From Chara braunii (taxonomy: Eukaryota > Streptophyta > Charophyceae > Charales > Characeae): a stretch of 49,093 bases of DNA. A model generated the notes under the pieces. That model was not told where the DNA came from. It worked only from the letters and a program-made list of their open reading frames with translations, and ran no database searches. This document shows, one piece after another, positions 1-11,454 of the stretch (within the stretch, counting starts at the first letter, position 1; each line of letters opens with the position of its first letter). Where the stretch lies: NCBI GenBank assembly GCA_003427395.1, contig BFEA01000033.1, positions 188,964 to 238,056 on the forward strand, read 5' to 3'. The translations under genes and the position numbers were made by a program.

Positions 1-1036
1 GGGGGGGGGAAGGGGGAGCAGCAGGAGCAGCAGGAGGAGAGAACGAGGACAGGAGAGGAGGAGAGGAAGAAGGAGAAGAAGAAGACTGGTAGAACTGACA
101 AAAACGCGGCTCGCACACAATGCCCTAGTGCGAAAAATACACCTTGAAAGATCAGCACAGGTGAACATACATATCACCAAGCAAATGATACGCCATGGAC
201 ACCAGGCTGATGAACTCAACTGACTCTCTGAGTACTCTCCTCCTACACCTGTGAGCTGACCCCAACAGGATCTATGCACCTCTCTTCTATCCTGCAGTAG
301 CTCAATGAATACTACATTCGACACTTGGATATAGCTGGTGAAATCCTTTAAACGTTCAATCCACCTGTCTGGCGAACTCGTGAGGGGGATGGTGTCACAC
401 ACCCTCAACGTCTCGTCTCCTTAAACCACCAGTATCCCACCCAGTCAAATTGTTTCCTCCCTAAATTCAAGGATGACGTGGGCAGGCCTGGTAGAGGCTT
501 GGTAAGGCCTTGGCACAGCGCAGGTGCTCACTTGTTTCGAAAACAAAAACGAGCGGCCGGACAAAACAACAGCAGGACAAAAGAGAATAGAAGGAGACTT
601 GCACTCATGCATCATCTGCGTCAATATGGGCGTGCATGTATGGAAGTCACACCAAAGAACTCGCCTCACAGTTCTCAACAGCGATTACAGAATTACAAGA
701 ACTGGATGCTGCACACAAGCCAGCCTACTCTCAAGGTACAAACAAAGATGACGCAGCTATGGTGGGTCAGCCCCAAATGACAGGCTGACACACTTGCAAA
801 TTCACGATGACATGTTACACAAAATTACACAATCAAATTCAAAGTGAAACTTCAATATAACTCCCAACTCTGAAGCCCTGTCACATCGCTGATACAAGGA
901 TACAAATCAGAGTTCAACACAATCTCCGTATGATACAAATTCTCCTAAAAACAAGTACGTCTCCTCCTCTCCTCTCAGGATCTCGCCCTGAACATTGAAG
1001 TGTTGCTCCTCACCAATGACACAATTCCAGGCCGAC
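1..1036. other. Flanking DNA, no gene seen
   Basis: The first 90 bases are purine-rich (G runs, then GAGGA/AGAAG repeats). The rest is mixed-composition sequence holding only short overlapping open frames with no recognisable protein features. It ends where the TGTAATGA-type LTR starts at 1037. It is probably the insertion site of element A or an older repeat. I see no RNA gene or promoter I can support. Confidence 0.5.
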
Positions 1037-3129
1037 TGTAATGACTCGCCAAAACACACACTGAGAACACTGCTGATTTCTGGGTTTTGCCGCTGGAATG
1101 TATGCTTTGCTGAGATTCCCATGTTGTGCTGAGTTTTCTAAGTCTGTGTGTGTGTGCGTGCTTGCTGGTCATTCTGCCTGCCTGAGTGTATGTGTGGGAG
1201 GACAGGGCACTTGTTTGTTGTGAGGCCCGCGGGGCCAGTACTTAGCTGTGGCCATGACTTTGAGGGTTGCAGTGGGAAAAACACTCAAGTAGCGGGGAGT
1301 AGGCCCGCGACACTTAGAGCAGCGGGAGAAAAACACTCAAGTAGCAGGTAGGGCGGTACCACTCAAGTAGTGGTAGATGTGTCGGGAACTAGAGGCCGAG
1401 CAGAAGAAGACAAAAGTTGGCATTTTTAGAGGCCCAGTAGCGGTAGGCTAGAGGTAGGCAGGTGCCAGTCCAAGTAGCCTAAGTCTAGGGCCTGTGCGGA
1501 TGATATCAGAGCCTGGAATTATGTTTCCCTCTGAAAGGGAGGAGGTACCGGTTGCTTGGAGGCCGCACGGCGTGGAAGTCACCGCCCAAGAGGCAAGTAT
1601 GCCGCTATATCTTCTGGAGGAGCGAGTAGCTCCTCCTCATTTGCGTTGTGCAAGGTTGTGCGACATACTGCTTGAGCGGGCGTTGGTCTCAGAGCGCTGC
1701 CTGGGAGGACGAAGAGGAGCTGGGCGCTCAGCTGGCTATGGCAAGCAGCCCAGCTTGAGGAGGAGGAAGAAGGGCGGCGAAGGAGGAGAGTGGCGAGGTA
1801 CCTACCTGGCTATGGTGGACACCATCTTCCTCACCTTGTTAGGCGCTGCATCTGGAAGGCCCCAGTTGGGGTAGTGCCACACCAAGGAAGCTTCGAGGCA
1901 GAGTCAGGCATGGCGGCATGATGAGCAGCGACCATAGCTGCTTTGTGATATATTTTGCATAGGAGGGCGAAGCCCTTAGTGGTCTGTCATAGCCGTGGCG
2001 TGTGACAGGAAGGTGAAGAGAGAAGACATGGCCATGATGGACCTATGGTTGTGCTCGCAGTGAGAGGGAACTTCGGATATTGATTCTGGTTCAACCACTT
2101 GCAATAACCCGCTCCAAATATGCTACTGTCGTCGGCCAAGGCCTACCCCGAGGCCGCAGCAAGGCCCTACGCCAGACCATGGGCAACAAGGCCCCCGAAA
2201 TGTGGGTTCAGAGGCCTTGCACCCGACAGTTGACCGAAGTCAACTGTATCTCGGAATATTGAGGCTCACGAGTCAAAGTCTGCACGGAACTGGTCAAGGC
2301 CACCAATCAGACGCACACACTTGGTTGTATGCAGGTATCCAGACAGAATCTGGTCCAAGTGGAGGTCTGGAACTGTACACAATCCAGGTCATCGACTGTG
2401 AGTCAATCTAGGCCCTCGTGCCTGAAGGACGAGAGGCTGGTCAATTGCGTCAACACTGCTTATTGGCCCAGCCTCTGTGGGTCAACATTCAGTCTTCCAC
2501 TTACTACTTGACGCTGGCACGACGCTGGCTTGAGGCTGGCTCTACGCTCGCATTGTGCGACGACAACGCGAGACTGCTGCATTGCGTACTGTCGCCTCTC
2601 TGATTTTTGGCGTCAGCTGTCTACTTGGTTGCTGACATGACACTTGTTACACTATCTTCGACATTGTTGACGTGGCGCATGCCACACTGTCTTCGGTACA
2701 GATTGGGAATCGACGAGGAGGGTGATCAAGGCTTGTGAGTTTGGTTGTGAGAGAGAGAGAGGAAACTTACCTATGATGATGTTGTCGACATTGCGCGCTG
2801 TTGTGATGTCTTCATGAGAGATCTGTGCCTAAGTGGCACTATGCTATGATCGAACCTTGTCAGACTCATTCTGGGATACTGTTTGCTGACATGGACGAGG
2901 GGAGACACCCGAAGGAGGAGTGGGTTATGAGGGGGTTCTATCTTTGATGTCATTGATGGTTACTTTCTCTTCCACCGTCTAAGTATTTGTCTCCCTCCTA
3001 TCAGCGTCGTCCTCTGGCTACAAGACGTACTACAGATCACATTTCATGATTATTGGAGACATTTATCAGCTCTGAGACATCTTGTATTTTGACACTTGAC
3101 GAGTTTCTCTCCTGACTGGGTTCATTACA
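1037..3129 (+). repeat. 5' LTR of element A (about 2.1 kb)
   Basis: Starts TGTAATGA and ends TCATTACA, a perfect 8-bp terminal inverted repeat with the usual TG...CA. A PBS follows three bases later. The first 1.05 kb (to about 2092) is clearly alignable to the 3' LTR of element D (25784-26906) and to the reversed copy at 47016-47860. Shared landmarks are the opening, the repeated AAAAACACTCAAGT motif, the blocks around CACCATCTTC and TTGGGGTAGTG, and a final TTGATTCTGGTTCA. The remaining 1.04 kb (2093-3129) has no visible match in the other copies, so the internal boundary could be debated. No paired 3' LTR remains, so the target duplication cannot be tested. Confidence 0.78.
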
Positions 3130-3132
3130 ATT

Positions 3133-3144
3133 TGGTATCGGAGC
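3133..3144 (+). other. Primer binding site (tRNA-iMet type), element A
   Basis: TGGTATCGGAGC differs by one base from TGGTATCAGAGC, the sequence complementary to the 3' end of plant initiator tRNA-Met that primes many plant LTR retrotransposons. It lies three bases after the LTR end, where minus-strand priming is expected. It fixes the LTR boundary and the + orientation of A. Confidence 0.88.
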
Positions 3145-3416
3145 TTACCTCCTTCGTTGCGATCTGTTGTTGCAAAGCTTGACGCACCAAGGTAAGTACA
3201 GGGGTGTCACGCGCAGATTGAATCGCGTCTATAGACGCACGCAATTATAATCGCGATCTGAACATTGTCTGACGTGCGTGCGCACCTACCTGACGAGGAT
3301 GATGGCGTGGACTTGAAGAAGAAGACGGCGACATTGCTGACATGGCGCATTGTTGCTGAGGTGGCGATCGGTGACCGGCGAGAGCATCGTTGGCTGTGGC
3401 GCTGAAAGATCGATCC

Positions 3417-3511
<95 letters not shown>

Positions 3512-4328
3512 GAAACTGCTGACGTGGCATTGGGAGCATTGCCTATGTGACATGGCGCATGGGTGCTGACATGGCGCATGGGTGCTGACATGGCATCCAA
3601 AGGACCAATAGGTATTGGCTGACGTGGCACTTACCTGCGTCGCGACTTACCTGCTGACATGGCACTTACCTGCGTCGCGACTTACCTGCTGACGTGGTGC
3701 TTCCCAGGCTCCAGCGGTATCTTCAGTGTGACGTGGCATACCAGTGACGAACGGGTTTGGCGGAATCGTGCGTTGTTGACGTGGCTGACTTCCCATTTGA
3801 CGACCTTGCTGGCCACTGTTGCTGACGTGGCATACTTTGTGGATGTGCTATGTTGGCCAGACAGGGATGTGACACGTGGCAGGAGGAATTGCGTTGGCAT
3901 TACCTTGAAGATTGGTGGGGACCGACACTTGCACTTGGTGCACTTACGGGCGGTACGGCACGGGGTTATGTCGTAGTGTCACGTGTCAGTCATGGTGCCT
4001 GGCTCGACTATCTGCAGTGAGACAGCAAGAGGTTGGGCTGACACATTGATTGTTTGTGTTATTGTTGGCTGACTCTACTCACCTGTCGTGGGCTATTCTG
4101 TGGATGCTTGCTACTCACCAACTGTGTTGTTGTCTTGATCACACTAGCCGTGGTTGCGGTACCTGTACACTCTCAGATAAGAACGTCACCACACAGATAA
4201 ACAAAAGAATTAGAAATAGACAAAATTGAAGAATCAGAATCCCTATTTATTTCTTTTTATTTTCTTTGTTGTGGGAGAAGAAATTGAAGTGAGGCTGTGG
4301 AATTTTCTATTATCTTGTAGTTTATTGT
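3145..4328 (+). other. Leader of element A with TGACGTGGC cluster
   Basis: Untranslated region between PBS and gag. It contains a long (AG)n tract (3419-3507) and, from 3338 to 3880, about a dozen copies of TGACGTGGC or TGACATGGC, nearly all in one orientation. The last 450 bases (3880-4328) have no motif I recognise. Long open frames on the - strand here arise only from the (AG)n tract. Confidence 0.6.
3419..3508. repeat. (AG)n microsatellite
   Basis: About 88 bases of uninterrupted GA dinucleotides in the element A leader. Similar tracts occur at 10029-10112 (as CT), 35983-36052 and 49008-49093. Confidence 0.97.
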
Positions 4329-6227
4329 GTGACAAACTCACTCGTTAGAGTGGCTTTTGTGTGGAATTGTCTGCATGCGTCCATTCTGACCCGTTTCATT
4401 CCTCATGTCTTATATCCTATCTCCATCACTCTCTTTGCTGATGAGGAGGAGGTAGTTTTAAGAACCCGTGGCCAGATTGATGAACGACGGCAACAAATAC
4501 TGAACCGTCTTCATGCATTGCTCCAAGAGATGCAAGAAGCTGGCCCCGAGGCTGGACAACATGTACGCAGCCTATTCGATCTGCAAGAAGCGGAAGACGA
4601 AATGAAGAAGGCTGAAACTGTTGTCCAGATGTTGGAAGCCAGTGGAAGAGTGCGGCAAACTATTGATCAAGCACGAATGACTCTTGATCACTTTGTTGCT
4701 AAGCAATTTGCTAGGATGACAAAAGGAGAAGAGGCCAAAGAAGAAGGGAAGGCGGAATCATCTGAAAGAAAAGAAGAATTGATAGAAGAAAAATTGGACG
4801 ACACTATCCGACAATTGCAAGCTGCATTGTAGGCAGAAATGAAAAAGAAAGAAGCCTATCAAAAAGAAAAGAGGGAAAAAGAAGAAGAGGCAAAGAAAGT
4901 AGAAGAAATCAGACAAAAGTTTCATATGAATATGGAGGGTTTGAAAGTTGAGTTGGCATCAATATTGCAGAATATGATGGCTTACCTCGCCGATTTGGAA
5001 ATAAAGATTGACAATGTCACCGCCGAATTGCAGATGGTGACTAGTTTAGTGAAAGGAAAGAACAAAGTGGTGCATGAGGAGGAGTCCCAGGGGAAGGAAG
5101 AAAGGAAAGAACCCCAAGAGAAGTTGATGAAAGATGGCATGAAGTCTCAGAAAGAGACCCCAAAGAAAAAGGAACCGTCGAAGAAAGAGGAGCTGATGAA
5201 AAAAGAACCTGAACCTTCAAAGAAGGAAGTCGCAAAAGAAGGGGAACGCCCCAAGAAGAAGGAAAAAGTCAAGATGAAACTTTCTTTCACGTACAATGAA
5301 AAGCGAGGGGAACACTTGTTGTTGTGGGTTGCAGAAATCCAAACTTACTGCAGTACCACTCTAGTCAAGGCAGAAAGTCAAGTTGCTTTCTCGACCTCAT
5401 GTCTTGGTGAAGTTGCAAAGGAGTGGGTCCCGTCTGAGGCCGATGCCGATGGGTTTGAAAATATAGGTGAGTGGGACAAAACAATGACACTCAGGGAGTT
5501 TCTTCAAAAGATCAAGGAGAGATTCCTTGATAAAAGGACGACTGACAAAGCCTTTGATGAGCTCACTACCATCAGTCAAAAGTATTGGACTATTGTGGAT
5601 GCTTTGTCCTGCGAAGTGGATCGTCTGTTGCATATACCCGGTTTGAACCTGCAGGATAACCAAGTCCTCTACATCTACTCTCGCGTGTTGCCTGAACTCA
5701 TTGCAGGACAGCTCGTGGCCGAAGCGAAGTCCGGTAAGTACAATTACAGACAGTTTTGTGACCTCACGCTCCAAAGGGAGCAAATGACTGCACAGGTAAA
5801 AGGCACCTATGCGTCCATTCTAGGAAGTGGTCCATCAGATGGGTTAGGAAATGGTAAGAGGATTCTGTGGAGGCAGAAGAGACAGGATCACACCCTCGTC
5901 GTCTTCGATGACGACACGATGGAGAAGTGGCCCCTCTATGAGGCCGAGGGTGTAGCTAACGGTGGCAGTAAGTCTGGGAAGGGTGGTGTCACTACCATGG
6001 TGGCCAACAAGGGTGGCACCAATTCGGGAGGATATCAGAAAAAGAGACCACGCTCCTTCTCGGAGCATCCTAGCGTTGCAGTTGGGAGGCCTTTGGAGAA
6101 AATGAACCTGACACGAGAAGAGTGGCAGGAACAGATGAACAATCGGCAGTGCCTGAAGTGTGGCACTGCAGGGCACATCATCGCATGGTGCCCCCTCATC
6201 CGTAAGCCAAAAGGGAGCAACCGGTAG
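4329..6227 (+). pseudogene. gag: gag of element A (one in-frame amber stop)
   Basis: Capsid/nucleocapsid polyprotein frame. One frame runs from about 4329 to the TAG at 6225, broken by a single in-frame TAG at 4830-4832. The N-terminal half is a charged Glu/Lys-rich region, predicted coiled coil (roughly 4437-5270). A retrotransposon gag (capsid-like) domain follows at about 5275-5800, with the Trp/Leu-rich spacing typical of Ty3/gypsy. A single CCHC zinc knuckle sits at 6150-6191 (CLKC...GH...WC, C-X2-C-X4-H-X4-C). The first 36 codons do not look like gag, so the true start may be nearer 4437. The protein is long for gag because of the acidic/basic insert. Pol follows in the -1 frame. Confidence 0.85.
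6206..6212 (+). other. Degenerate -1 frameshift site, element A
   Basis: Read in the gag frame this is G CCA AAA, 12 bases before the gag stop at 6225. The equivalent position in element D reads G GGA AAA and in C reads G GGA AAG. The XXX half of the slippery heptamer is lost here while AAAA and the flanking AGCAAC...GGTAG context remain. The protease frame is -1 relative to gag, as in the other two elements. Confidence 0.5.
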
Positions 6228-6232
6228 GAGTA

Positions 6233-8113
6233 GTGTCTGCTCCTCCTGAGTTGGAGGGTACAACAAAAGGTAAGGCGCCTGAAACCTCTTTTAAACCCCC
6301 AACTCGCATGGCGGGGGATGGCTCTTCTTCGGCCCATCGCTCAGAACACCTTGAAATTGTTTTGTGTTCTGTCTTTCTTAGCGATACCCTTAACGAACTT
6401 GGTGATGAATTGATTGCTTTGAAAAGTTTGTGGGTTAAGAAAACAAAGTCTAAGGGTGAACTGGTGATTGTAGACGTTGAGATTGCACGTACATGAGTAG
6501 GTGCTTTGTTAGATCCACGGTCAACGCGATGCTACATTTCAAAAAAGGCAATAAAAAAATTGCACCTAGGAATGAGAGTGAAGGACCTTTCACTTCCTAT
6601 CACGTCTATGTATGCAGATAAGAGCACGATCACTGTCTCTCAATATATTAACCACGTCAAATGTTATTTCCGAACAAAGGAAGGAAGAAGAATATTGCAT
6701 GAAGTGACCTTCCTCGTAGAGAAAAACCTACCCTTTGACTTGATTTTAGGAATGGATTGGCACGAGGAGGTTGACCCAGATATCAAATTCAAAGATAATA
6801 TTGTTAATCTAACGGATGAAAAATCCAATTTGAATTCCATCAAATTGTTTCACGTCTGGTTCTGACTCATCACTGTCTTTTTGTTGTATGAGTCTTCTTG
6901 CTTTTCGAAGTATGGTCACGAAAAAAAAGTTGGCACAGGACGTTATGATGATACTTATAAAATGAGTCGGTGAGTGTTTTTCGTCCTAGAGATCATTCCC
7001 AGAAGTAAGATTCCCAAAGGACCCATCTACCTCTTAGGGAATTAGAAGAATTAAAGAAACAACTACAAGATCTTATAGAAAAATGATGGATTTGACCAAG
7101 TTCCTCTCCCTATGGTGCTCGTGTCTTATTCGTGCCCAAAAAGGAAGAAGAACTTAGACATTGTACTGATTACCAAGGAATGAATTTCGTTATTGCTAAA
7201 AACGTGGAACACCTTCCTCGCATTGACGACTTGCTTGACCAGTTGCAGGGATGCAAGTATTTTAGTAAGATTGATCTGAAGTCAGGATACCACTAGATCA
7301 AGGTCGCACCGGAAGATTAACACAAAGACTGCCTCCCAAACCAGGTATGAACACTATGAGTTTGTGGTTATGCCTTTCGGATTGACTAATGCACCTATTA
7401 CTTTTCAAAGGTCTATGAATGAATTCTTTCATCAATGGTTGGATCAGTTCATAGTAGTGTATCTCGATGATATCCTCGTGTGTAGTAAAACACTTGAGTA
7501 ACATGAGAAACAATTGCAAATGGTCCTACAGAAGTTGCAAGAGGGCAACTATAAACCAAACCCTAAGAAATATGAGTTTGTTAAATCTGAGGTATTATAC
7601 CTTGGACACATTGTGAGCGAAGAAGGATTAAGGCCCGAAGAGAAAAAAATAATAGCAATTCGGGATTGGCCCGGACCTAAGACTGTCACTGAACAAAGAT
7701 TTTTTCTAAGACTTGCTAGTTACTACAGGAAGTTTATAAGGAACTTCTCACTAATAGTTGCACATATGAGAAAACTCTACAAGAGAGAATTACCTTGGTT
7801 ATGGGACAAAGATTGTGAGTCTGCATTTAAAAAGTTAAAGCATATGTTAACTCACTATCCTGTCTTGAAAATTGTTGACCCCTCTTTCCCTTTCATTGTT
7901 ACTACTGATGCCAGTCGGTATGGAATTGCGACAGTGCTACAACAAGATGACGGGAGGGGATATAGACCCATTGAGTTTATGTCCAAGCGTCTTCCGTCTG
8001 ACAAGGTGGCCAACGTCACGTACAAAAGGGAATTGTATGCCTTAATTGCAGCTCTTGACACATGGAAACACTACTTGCTTGGGAGACACTTCACTGTTTA
8101 CTCAGACCAGTCT
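6233..8113 (+). pseudogene. pol: pol of element A: protease-RT-partial RNase H
   Basis: Decayed polyprotein in the -1 frame relative to gag. Retropepsin region at about 6480-6800: the catalytic Asp-Ser-Gly is replaced by DPR (LLDPRSTRCYIS), while the C-terminal LILGMDWH block survives. An in-frame TGA at 6494 and a stop at 6863 break it. Reverse transcriptase spans about 7020-7760, with recognisable [35 protein letters not shown] and the catalytic YLDD (7460-7471). It carries several in-frame stops and a frameshift near 7330. RNase H begins at about 7895 (TTDAS), keeps the KREL and WKHYLLG blocks, and stops at YSDQ where the next repeat begins. Integrase is absent. Confidence 0.85.
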
Positions 8114-8137
8114 ACGAAGTCGGACGCTTAAAGTAGG

Positions 8138-8613
8138 GAGAGAAGGTTAATAACAATCGTATTTTTCATCACCACTTCAGGACTCCCTTCACCACTTTAG
8201 GATGCAACGAACCTGCCTAAACAGGTGGTTTTCAGGGTCTTCGGACCTTTCACCACTTCAGGACCATTCATGTCTGAAAATCCTGAATGGTCCTGAAGTG
8301 GTGAAAGCTTCGAAGACCCTGAAAACCACCTGTTTAGGCAGGCTGGATCCTGAAGTCTTGAAGGGTGGTTTTCATGGTCTTCGGACCTTTCACCACTTCA
8401 GGACCATTGAGGATTTTCAGACTGCCCAAAACGCTCACTTGACCACTTCAGGACACCCTTCACCACTTCAGGATGCAACCTGCCTAAACATGTGGTTTTC
8501 AGGGTCTTCGGACCTTTCACCACTTCAGGACCATTCAAGATTTTCAGATTGCCCAAAACTCTCACTTCAGAATTTTCATTCCTGAATTTTCAGCTACCCA
8601 ATAACCGCTTGTG
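8138..8613. mobile_element. 476-bp foldback insertion with 8-bp target duplication
   Basis: Flanked by perfect direct repeats AAAGTAGG (8130-8137 and 8614-8621). The other LTR copy has an uninterrupted site with a single AAAGTAGC at 37367-37374 (on the - strand), so this is a real insertion. Inside are two 59-bp arms (8212-8270 and 8284-8342) forming a near-perfect inverted repeat around a 13-base loop. Two further direct copies of the same block occur (around 8361-8409 and 8475-8537). An 8-bp duplication is typical of hAT-type DNA transposons, but the ends show only weak inverted similarity. No protein is encoded; an open frame at 8202-8585 crosses the hairpin and is not credible. Confidence 0.75.
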
Positions 8614-8643
8614 AAAGTAGGACGAAGTATCGGACACTTCACA

Positions 8644-9900
8644 CCACTTTCCTCCTCCATCTTCTCCACCCATCCACCATAGCCAGCCACCTCACACCGT
8701 CTTCCTCCTCCATCTTCTTCACCCATCCACCATGGCCAACCACCTCACACCATCTTTCTCCTCCATCTCCTTCACCCATCCACCATAACTGACCACCTCA
8801 CACCATCCTCCTCCTTCATCATCTTCAACCATCCTCCATAGCCAACCACCTCACACCATCTTCCTCCTCCATGTTCTTCACCCCTCCACCATAGACAACC
8901 ACCTCACACCATCTTCCTCCTCCATCTTCTTCACCCATCCACCATAGCCAACCACCGCACACCATCTTCCTCCTCCATCTTTTTCACTCATCCACCATAG
9001 CCGACCACCTCACGCCATCTTCCTCCTTCATCATCTTCAACCATCCACCATAGCCAACCACCTCACACCATCTTCTTCCTCCAGCTTCTTCACCCATCCA
9101 CCATAGCCGACTACCTCACGCTATCTTCCTCCTTCATCATCTTCAACCATGCTCCATAGCCAACCACCTCACACCATCTTCCTCCTCCATCTTCTTCACC
9201 CATCCACCATACCTGACACCATCTTCCTCCTCCATCTTCTTCACCAATCCACCATAGTCAACCACCTCACACCATCTTCCTCCTCCATCTTCTTCACCCA
9301 TCCACCATAGCCGACCACCTCAAACCATCTTCTTCCTCCATCTTCTTCACCCATCCACCATAGCCGACTACCTCACGCCATCTTCCTCCTTCGTCATCTT
9401 CAACCATCCTCCATAGCCAACCACCTCACACCATCTTCTTCACCCATCCACCATAGCCGATCACCTCACACCATCTTCCTCCTCCATCATCTTCATTCAT
9501 CCTCCATAGCCAACCACATCACACCATCTTCCTCCTCCATCTTCTTCACCCATCCACCATAGCCAACCACCTCACACCATCTTCCTTCTCCATCTTCTTC
9601 ACCCATCCACTATAACCAACCACCTCACACCATCTTCCTCCTCCATCTTTGTCAACCATCCTCCATAGCCAACCATCTCGCACACTCTTCCTCCTCCATC
9701 TCCTTCACCCATCCACCATAGTCAACCACCACACATCATCTTTTGCCGCCTTCTCCCCCACCCATCCACCATAGCCGACCACCTCACACCATCTTCCTCC
9801 TCCATCTTCTTCACCCATCCTCCATAGCCAACCACCTGGCACCATCTTCCTCCTTCATCATCTTATACCATCCTCCATATCCAAATGGCTCACACCCCCT
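8644..9900. repeat. 53-bp minisatellite (about 24 units), left LTR copy
   Basis: Tandem units of about 53 bp built on CATAGCCAACCACCTCACAC followed by CATCTTCCTCCTCCATCTTC. Two main variants differ in the ATCTTCTTCACCC versus TCATCTTCAACC part. It lies inside the inverted C-type LTR and is matched by the reverse-complement array at 36140-37360. Units drift and some are shortened. Confidence 0.93.
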
Positions 9901-10025
9901 TCCCCCTTCAACTCATTCACCAACCAAAGGCCTTGACCAAAGGGGCGCAAAGAAGCAAGTCATAGAAAAGAGGATCTTAGGTAGGACGGTGGGACAAGTA
10001 TGGGATAAGTTGACTAGGAGTAAGA

Positions 10026-10028
<3 letters not shown>

Positions 10029-10112
<84 letters not shown>
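10029..10112. repeat. (CT)n microsatellite in LTR
   Basis: About 84 bases of CT dinucleotides, the reverse-complement partner of the (GA)n at 35983-36052 in the other LTR copy. The unit number differs between the two, as expected for slippage. Confidence 0.97.
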
Positions 10113-10114
<2 letters not shown>

Positions 10115-11454
10115 TCCTCCTCCCCTATCCTCTTTCTCCTCCTCTCTCTTGCCTCCTCTTCTTCTTCCTTCACCGCCGCCTCCCTCTCCCCGTCGTCATC
10201 CCTCTCTCACACTTTAAAAACCTTGACTTTACCTCCTCCCCCTCTCCCCTCTTGGTGTATAACTAACCCTCCCCCACTCACGTGTTACATTGCCAGGGAA
10301 CGGACGGTGAAAGGAATTTGTCCTCACTTGGTAGAGAAAGTGGGCGAGGGAAGGGCTGTCAGTCCCTTGTGCCACCAAGAATGAAAGGAAAAAGGGGGCA
10401 TTTGAGAAATCGGAAGGTGGCAAGTCCGGAAGAGGGACTAGAAAGAGTTGGTACTTAAAGCAAGATAAGTTGAGTCAACCATTACCCCGACTGCATGACT
10501 AAGGGAAGAGATTGGCCTGGACTGAGGAAGGAAAAGGAAAGCACAAAGAGCTAAGGAAAAGGGAACTTAGGCTTGTGGGAGGGATTATGTGTTGACCCCA
10601 TGTGGGGGATGCTTTGCATAAATTGTGTTGGATGTGCAGGTAAGTAGCCTAAAGAGTCATTGAGCGGGAATGGGTCCCGGGTATGCCGGGCAGCAAAGAG
10701 AAAGTGGGACTGAGGTCAAACGAGTTGTGGACTTAACCCTTGCCCTTGAATAACTTTTTAAGCATGTTTGTGCAAAGCGAAATCGGCTATAGTAAATTGC
10801 AAGACGTAAGGCGGCCAAGACAGTCGCCTCGATTAAAACAAAGACTTTGCACGTATATGTGGGATGAGGCCCCAAAAAGACTAAGGGGTGTAAATGACAA
10901 ATGCATAGGCTGGACAAAAGAAAGGCATGCATGATGTATGTGATAACGGAAGTCGCGGGTAGGATGGCCAAAGAGGGAAGCAAGCCAGGTCGTAGGGAGG
11001 CGTAGGGGGACCGCGAGATATTATCCGTGGGCCCGAGCCGAAGGGCGGCCGCACACTCAACAGGTTTTGAGGACTCCTGCTTAGTGAATGCATGCGTGGG
11101 CCAAGGATGACGTTTGGCCTATGCATAAACGAAGAAAGACTTTCAATAAACCCCCTGGACTGCTCGAGTATTGGAAGGAGCAATTGCATGATAACACCTC
11201 AAAGCATCAAGAAAAATCGCGATTGAGGAAAAGTTTTGGTGAGTCTACTATCCAGTGAGAGGGCGGAGCTACATCCCCAATGTCAAAACTCTCTCGCAAA
11301 ATGGCCCATCCCCATCCATCTCAAAGCACTAGGTGGGGGTACCCCTGTGACGACCGCTCCGCGCCCTGAGCATGAGTGCGAGCGGAGTAGAGCCAACTGG
11401 GACCCGCAGTGGGGTCGACTCAAGCTCGAAAGACTAACAGGGTACATCCCTACA

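Larger units (their letters stand above)
1037..8113 (+). mobile_element. Element A: truncated Ty3/gypsy LTR retrotransposon
   Basis: Parts in order: 5' LTR (1037-3129), PBS (3133-3144), a 1.2-kb leader, gag (to 6227), and pol with protease, reverse transcriptase and the first part of RNase H. The rest of RNase H, the integrase and the 3' LTR are missing. At about 8113 the RNase H reading frame runs straight into an inverted copy of the element C LTR. Domain order and RT/RNase H motifs are those of Ty3/gypsy. Its LTR and RNase H resemble those of element D, so A and D are related families. It is clearly dead: stops in gag, protease and RT, at least one frameshift, and a broken protease site. 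Confidence 0.88.
8114..11454 (-). repeat. Inverted copy of the element C LTR
   Basis: Nearly the whole segment is the reverse complement of 34647-37390, the 3' LTR of element C. It starts on the - strand at 11454 with TGTAGGG and has the same order of unique sequence, CT/GA tract (10029-10112) and 53-bp minisatellite (about 8644-9900). The last 60 or so bases of the LTR (to ...CCTACA) are missing at 8114. No gag-pol is attached and no polypurine tract precedes 11454, so this is a solo or truncated LTR. It carries an inserted foldback element at 8138-8613. The open frames at 9743-10384 come from the repeats. Confidence 0.85.

Noticed and set aside
3207-3630. Three overlapping - strand open frames of 102-114 codons
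   Set aside because: Their length comes from the (AG)n tract translated as Ser-Leu repeats; no domain and no codon structure.
8644-9900. Possible CRISPR-like array
   Set aside because: Units of 53 bp are joined head to tail without spacers and drift freely; this is a minisatellite inside an LTR of a eukaryotic element.
9743-10384. 213-codon open frame
   Set aside because: Runs through the minisatellite and the (CT)n tract; Pro/Ser/Leu low complexity only.
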